A stretch of DNA of 28,333 nucleotides, from positions 1 through 28,333 of IMG/VR virus record IMGVR_UViG_3300005613_000328; one strand, 5' to 3'. The stretch comes from a virus. Shown one piece after another: positions 26,701 to 28,333 of this stretch. Position 1 is the first letter of the stretch; each line of letters starts with the position of its first letter. The notes under the pieces were generated by a model, which saw only the letters and a program-made list of their open reading frames with translations, made no database searches and was not told the DNA's origin. The position numbers were made by a program, and so were the translations under genes.

Positions 26701-27223
26701 TCTTGGAAACTATCAATCGCTAGGAAGACTAACAGAAATTAATCCTAATAATAAACAGTTTTTAAAAGGGTTTGTTTCTGATGGACGCTTGGTTTCTTCT
26801 CAAGAAAAGCCAAGAAGCAGGAAAAAAACAGGTCTTAGAGTTATAAAAGAGATCATATCAGAGATTTCAAATAACTACTTATTAGATGACGAAGGCTTAG
26901 ATTATGGAATAAACTCGTTTGATTTATTTTCTAGAATGACCTTAGATGAGTACAACTCCTTTGTTAAGCTAGAAAACTCGTCTACTCTTTATCCAATAAT
27001 TAAAAATGGATTGTTTGAAGGAGTTAAGGTTTATTCTCCAATTAAAGGCGCAGGAACTAATTCTGAAAAGAAAACAAGAATAGTACAAAGAAAGGAGGGC
27101 GCTCCTGCCGATACCTATGTGCCTATTAAGTATCTGAGAACTGGGCAGACCATTGAACCACCAACTACCTCTTTTAACTCTAGTGAGATCACATCAACCC
27201 CCACTACAAGACCTACAAGGTAA
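23747..27223 (+). CDS. Modular 1158-residue protein: duplicated Cys-rich domain, Gly/Pro linker, tandem repeats
   Basis: Not recognised as a family. Visible modules: an acidic N-terminus (about 18-62, many Asp); Cys domain 1 with C65, C67, C97, C104, C141, C143, C148, C154; a Gly/Pro linker (about 159-190); Cys domain 2 with C192, C194, C221, C232, C287, C288, C294, C304; three 31-32-residue repeats (about 323-417) around DGIIFVDGSVTDQDLI; three 17-residue PPQPPF-type repeats (about 415-465); a Ser/Gly stretch; then a folded-looking charged region (about 520-1130) and a Thr/Pro-rich end. The two Cys domains share eight cysteines in the same order. The place after the fibre genes and the flexible repeats suggest an extended surface protein such as a fibre, whisker or decoration subunit. 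The cysteines could bind metal or form disulfides. It ends 90 bases before the next gene, the only real gap in the window. Confidence 0.6.
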   Translation: MVFQDPLEPYKKNGTKLTFDCGKLLPGYGESDFDDYDPPLDDVDVPGTIGWDDAGNDDDVDPQLCQCQIIPYVAESRTEFLYGFDGGQHVIRGYLVCLTFLQDCKEADPSNPPTTIQDLISQFVPNDGNNVRIDGITGSPCSCGSNECPPITICYELPLTGDRPDNPPPGGGGGPTPGPTTPGPGGGGNIKCLCVSKNITTKYAGPTTPVNDTNATPLLDCSSFKVTIELECKRYDLNDPVQNDKYNLDNLNAGIERNAYKDLKNNGDIYQSNPTLEGSFDQLGSNCCEENNPCDQIVFYYTVCELKEPRGIDAGFVDPGDPGTGIIFVDGSVTEQDLISDFGVTTDSGGGGAGDGIIFVADPIADQDLISDFGVTTESDPGGGAGDGIIFVDGSVTDQDLINDFGITDGVDSDPPQPPFATAGGLTGVVVPPQPPFIATNGLTEIPAPPGPGGGGVTGIRVPFNQNAGVFVSTEGNSGGGNSGSLGLPSQTVNTQVEGDFKPSRILDEGIVQNNLLNDSGEIDLNNPLFLEYLSNNDLLSLTDNDISIRKNRKPKGLVPNNLYLNIFKDQISKSLSYLLNYNNRFSNWDETAIFDIRNELIIPNLNNTFLSICKSIKNHDGTPLSDKQISDMIVPRIIENRLDEINVGYLKELSRYSQSIYNPILRPSSLQSVNEVTAFALMKKLGIPLDPAKAPGKTKEVVKNWKTLATDVGKYIPIIVEGETKKYYIKDTDQFIDRSTLQIRDGDYFDVTVSGSSYRLFVESQKDHAYIVPPKDRYKIFKLLGANPESRITVSALDSDNIEYNYSLSSPRQNFYVLSCVLSSINSAPSRNNSLVSQLVKNSTARYELVDINNSTTLEEFNEYIKYKINGKTVILDDEDLIFDYVEATSSLQYQQSDVLFDASKSSKDTPLFVRQIPWYIILYPTNRFEYTISPARSNIFSYEADGVIVRELNITPILDPLLSQNSTSLFKTTRLPSRNEFDVLGNYQSLGRLTEINPNNKQFLKGFVSDGRLVSSQEKPRSRKKTGLRVIKEIISEISNNYLLDDEGLDYGINSFDLFSRMTLDEYNSFVKLENSSTLYPIIKNGLFEGVKVYSPIKGAGTNSEKKTRIVQRKEGAPADTYVPIKYLRTGQTIEPPTTSFNSSEITSTPTTRPTR
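24245..24306 (+). repeat. GC-rich competing inverted repeats in the Gly/Pro linker
   Basis: The segment CCCCCTCCTGG (24245-24255) is the exact reverse complement of CCAGGAGGGGG (24296-24306). Its first eight bases also pair perfectly with GGAGGGGG at 24260-24267. The mRNA could therefore form one of two alternative stems in an otherwise AT-rich transcript. It encodes Pro-Pro-Pro and poly-Gly, and Pro (CCN) and Gly (GGN) codons are complementary, so the symmetry may follow from the protein. Confidence 0.6.
24713..24997 (+). repeat. Three tandem 31-32-residue coding repeats
   Basis: Units begin at 24713, 24806 and 24902 (periods 93 and 96 bases), in frame. Each reads G-[TD]-G-I-I-F-V, a variable patch (DGSVTEQ, ADPIADQ, DGSVTDQ), D-L-I-[SN]-D-F-G-[VI]-T and a Gly/Asp/Ser-rich spacer. 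Conservation is stronger at protein than at DNA level. A related IQDLISQFVP occurs earlier, inside Cys domain 1 (about 24090-24117). Confidence 0.8.
24989..25141 (+). repeat. Three tandem 17-residue PPQPPF-type coding repeats
   Basis: Units begin at 24989, 25040 and 25091, an exact 51-base period. The first two read PPQPPFATAGGLTGVVV and PPQPPFIATNGLTEIPA. The third has diverged to PPGPGGGGVTGIRVPFN. They directly follow the longer repeats and probably make an extended, flexible stalk. Confidence 0.7.
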
Positions 27224-27313
27224 AAAATAAAAATAAAATATACATTCCTTGGGAAATCATCTACATACTTTAGAGATTGATAAATCTTAACTTTATTTAT
27301 AGGAACCAATAAA
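27224..27313 (+). promoter_or_regulatory. Only real intergenic gap: candidate late-promoter region
   Basis: These 90 bases hold, in order, an A-tract run ending near 27240, the octamer GATAAATC (27279-27286), and AGGAA (27301-27305) before the ATG at 27314. The octamer matches the T4 late promoter core TATAAATA at 6 of 8 bases, and the predicted transcript would start near 27291, leaving a leader of about 23 bases. The octamer also lies in a small perfect hairpin (AGATT-GATA-AATCT, 27274-27287). No convincing host -35/-10 pair at normal spacing and no terminator with a T-run was found. Confidence 0.4.
27301..27305 (+). promoter_or_regulatory. Shine-Dalgarno-like site that fixes the start at 27314
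   Basis: AGGAA ends 8 bases before the ATG at 27314, an ideal distance, whereas a second in-frame ATG at 27323 would be 17 bases away. It stands out because most tail genes upstream have no such site. Confidence 0.6.
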
Positions 27314-27664
27314 ATGGACCACATGAGACTTAGTGACGATCTCCGTAACATGCTTATGGAGGCAGCAGCCTGGGGCAAGGCTGGAATCAACCCTCGCGTA
27401 GAGGACGAAATGATTGAGGAGTCTACTCAAGAAGTAGACGACGAGGAAACTCTTGAAGAAGGTGATGAGGCCGAGCTTCACGTTTGCCCTCTTTGCGTTT
27501 CACCCCTTGAGGAAGCTCTTGACGAAGAGGCTCTTCTTGAGCACCTAAACGTAGTCGTAACTCTTATTGATCGTCTTACCCAAATCAACGAAGGCGAAGA
27601 AGATGTAGAAGATGTAATCCACAACACTGTTGCTGATCTTCTACTCGGAGAGGACGAAGAGTAG
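27314..27664 (+). CDS. Small, highly acidic protein with a CPLC motif, probably strongly expressed
   Basis: 116 residues, rich in Glu and Asp (VDDEETLEEGDEAE, GEEDVEDV and a final GEDEE), with a helical N-terminus RLSDDLRNMLMEAAAWG and a single C-x-x-C (HVCPLCVSP) near the middle, followed by a long leucine-rich helix (EEALLEHLNVVVTLIDRL). The family is not recognised. Codon use differs sharply from the tail genes: all 16 leucines use CTN (12 CTT, none TTA) and three of four arginines use CGT/CGC, a sign of strong expression. With its own leader, Shine-Dalgarno site and possible late promoter, it looks like the first gene of a new block. Small acidic proteins of this kind often act as prohead core, scaffold or decoration factors (compare T4 gp67), but that is inference. 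One C-x-x-C could be redox-active or half of a metal site in a dimer. Confidence 0.75.
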   Translation: MDHMRLSDDLRNMLMEAAAWGKAGINPRVEDEMIEESTQEVDDEETLEEGDEAELHVCPLCVSPLEEALDEEALLEHLNVVVTLIDRLTQINEGEEDVEDVIHNTVADLLLGEDEE

Positions 27665-27665
27665 T

Positions 27666-28112
27666 ATGAAGAGTATCGGAGATTTTGCTGAAAGTCTTAT
27701 TCTAGGGGAGGTAGCTGATGTTGCTAGTGGTAAAGCTAGTCACCCAAAAGCTTCTGTTAGTGAACAATCACTACCTCCTGCTGGAAAAGATATAAGTAAG
27801 GTCAAAGTCCCCGAATCATTCAGAAAAGAGATTTTAGGCGAAAGTTACCAACCTGTAGAGGAGGTTGAAGAGGAGCCAGAAGAAATAGTAGAAGAGATCT
27901 TCCAAGAAGGAGAGATGATTACAGAGGAAACCGCACAAGAAATGGTTTCACTTTTAAAGGATGTAAGAAATCTCCTGTATGAGATGATGACTATGGGAAC
28001 CACTTCAGCGGGCAGTATAGGCGTAAACTTAGCAGGACCCACAAAACCAAAGAAAAAGAAAAAAGAATCAGCACTTCTAAGTGCTCTTAGACAAAGAAGA
28101 GGGCTTAGATGA
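27666..28112 (+). CDS. Small charged protein with acidic centre and basic tail
   Basis: 148 residues from the ATG at 27666, one base after the previous stop and preceded by purine-rich GGAGAGGACGAAGAG. The same frame stays open upstream to 27630, but that start lies inside the previous gene and lacks a ribosome site, so I prefer 27666. Layout: an N-terminal helix (SIGDFAESLILGEVADVAS), a Pro/Ser/Lys linker, an acidic run (VEEVEEEPEEIVEEIF, about 61-76), a helix with TAQEMVSLLKDVRNLLYEMM (about 90-110), a Gly/Thr/Ser stretch (TSAGSIGVNLAGP) and a lysine/arginine tail (PKKKKKESALLSALRQRRG). The family is not recognised. The acidic-helix-basic order suggests an assembly or core protein whose tail could contact nucleic acid or an acidic partner. 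It overlaps the next gene by 4 bases (ATGA). Confidence 0.7.
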   Translation: MKSIGDFAESLILGEVADVASGKASHPKASVSEQSLPPAGKDISKVKVPESFRKEILGESYQPVEEVEEEPEEIVEEIFQEGEMITEETAQEMVSLLKDVRNLLYEMMTMGTTSAGSIGVNLAGPTKPKKKKKESALLSALRQRRGLR

Positions 28113-28333
28113 GACTTGATGAAGTATTAGATCTTCTTACCGAACGCAAGGGTAAAGAAGGAAAGGATGGCGAAGAAAAAGCTACTAAGAGTAGAGTAAA
28201 AACTTATGCCACTATCAAAAAGGCTTTATCAGATGGATCTTTTGGACAGATTTTTACAACAAAGGGCGCTGACCGTCTTTATGTTATTTCTAAGGGAAAG
28301 TGGGGCAAGAAAAGTGGAAGAGGAAAGATTGCT
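28109..28333 (+). CDS. Start of a small basic protein (cut by window end)
   Basis: The first 75 residues only. It begins MRLDEVLDLLTERKG, followed by a strongly charged linker (KEGKDGEEKATKSR), a possible folded core (VKTYATIKKALSDGSFGQIF) and YVISKGKWGKKSGRGK at the cut. The start overlaps the previous stop (ATGA) and AAGAGG lies about 7 bases upstream. The N-terminus resembles residues 4-14 of the first gene of this block (MRLSDDLRNML), a possible shared targeting or assembly helix in neighbouring small proteins. No function can be assigned. Its basic nature and its place next to two acidic genes hint at a virion-assembly partner. Confidence 0.75.
   Translation, partial: MRLDEVLDLLTERKGKEGKDGEEKATKSRVKTYATIKKALSDGSFGQIFTTKGADRLYVISKGKWGKKSGRGKIA

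Noticed and set aside
27274-27290. Small hairpin considered as a terminator of the tail operon
   Set aside because: The stem has only five perfect pairs, is AT-rich and lacks a T-run directly after it; a promoter role fits better.
27115-27481. Minus-strand frames across the 27.2 kb gap
   Set aside because: They overlap the end of the 1158-residue gene and the acidic gene, have no conserved motif and would be the only reverse genes in the window.
27630-27665. Earlier start for the 148-residue gene
   Set aside because: It would overlap the acidic gene by 35 bases without a ribosome site; the ATG at 27666 follows the stop directly and has a purine-rich leader.

Overview
The window is one stretch of an AT-rich genome of a virus with a contractile tail (a myovirus-type tailed bacteriophage). 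Every gene lies on the + strand, and neighbours are separated by 0-13 bases or overlap by 1 or 4 bases until about 27.2 kb. The assignment rests on recognisable baseplate families in canonical order: a tape-measure-like protein, a likely tube cap, a LysM protein of the T4 gp53 type, a likely central hub, a lysozyme-free spike, a gp25/GPW wedge protein, a gp6/baseplate-J wedge protein, and a very large protein carrying a P2 gpI/T4 gp7-like segment. The style (giant fibres, LysM gp53, gp25-gp6-gp7 order) suggests a distant T4-like phage. The host cannot be read from the sequence. An extracellular contractile injection system shares this core, but the fibre cassette and the absence of an AAA+ ATPase in view favour a phage.

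Layout: 1-150 is the end of an unidentified gene. 152-6896 holds the tail core (tape measure, cap, LysM, hub, spike). 6899-9571 is a structural protein with a LamG-like C-terminus. 9571-16069 holds the wedge genes gp25-like, gp6-like and the 1486-residue gp7/gpI-like protein. 16069-17737 holds two small proteins that look like diverged paralogues of fibre-hinge type. 17740-23738 holds two large fibre-type proteins sharing a short N-terminal motif; the first is a beta-helix. 23747-27223 encodes a 1158-residue modular protein with a duplicated cysteine-rich domain, a Gly/Pro linker and two tandem-repeat arrays. 27224-27313 is the only real intergenic gap and carries a possible T4-type late promoter. 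27314-28333 holds three short, charged genes (the last cut by the window end) with Shine-Dalgarno-like sites; the first has codon use unlike the tail genes. They may start a head or virion-assembly block.

Working together, tape measure, cap, hub and spike would form the axial tube initiator and tip. The gp53-, gp25-, gp6- and gp7-like proteins would build the wedges around it, and the LamG, hinge and fibre proteins would make the host-contacting periphery. No terminase, portal, major capsid, sheath, tube, lysis, integration, tRNA or replication gene is seen here. I found no clear defence system, mobile element or CRISPR array. The most unusual items are the modular cysteine/Gly-Pro protein and the abrupt change of expression style at 27.2 kb.
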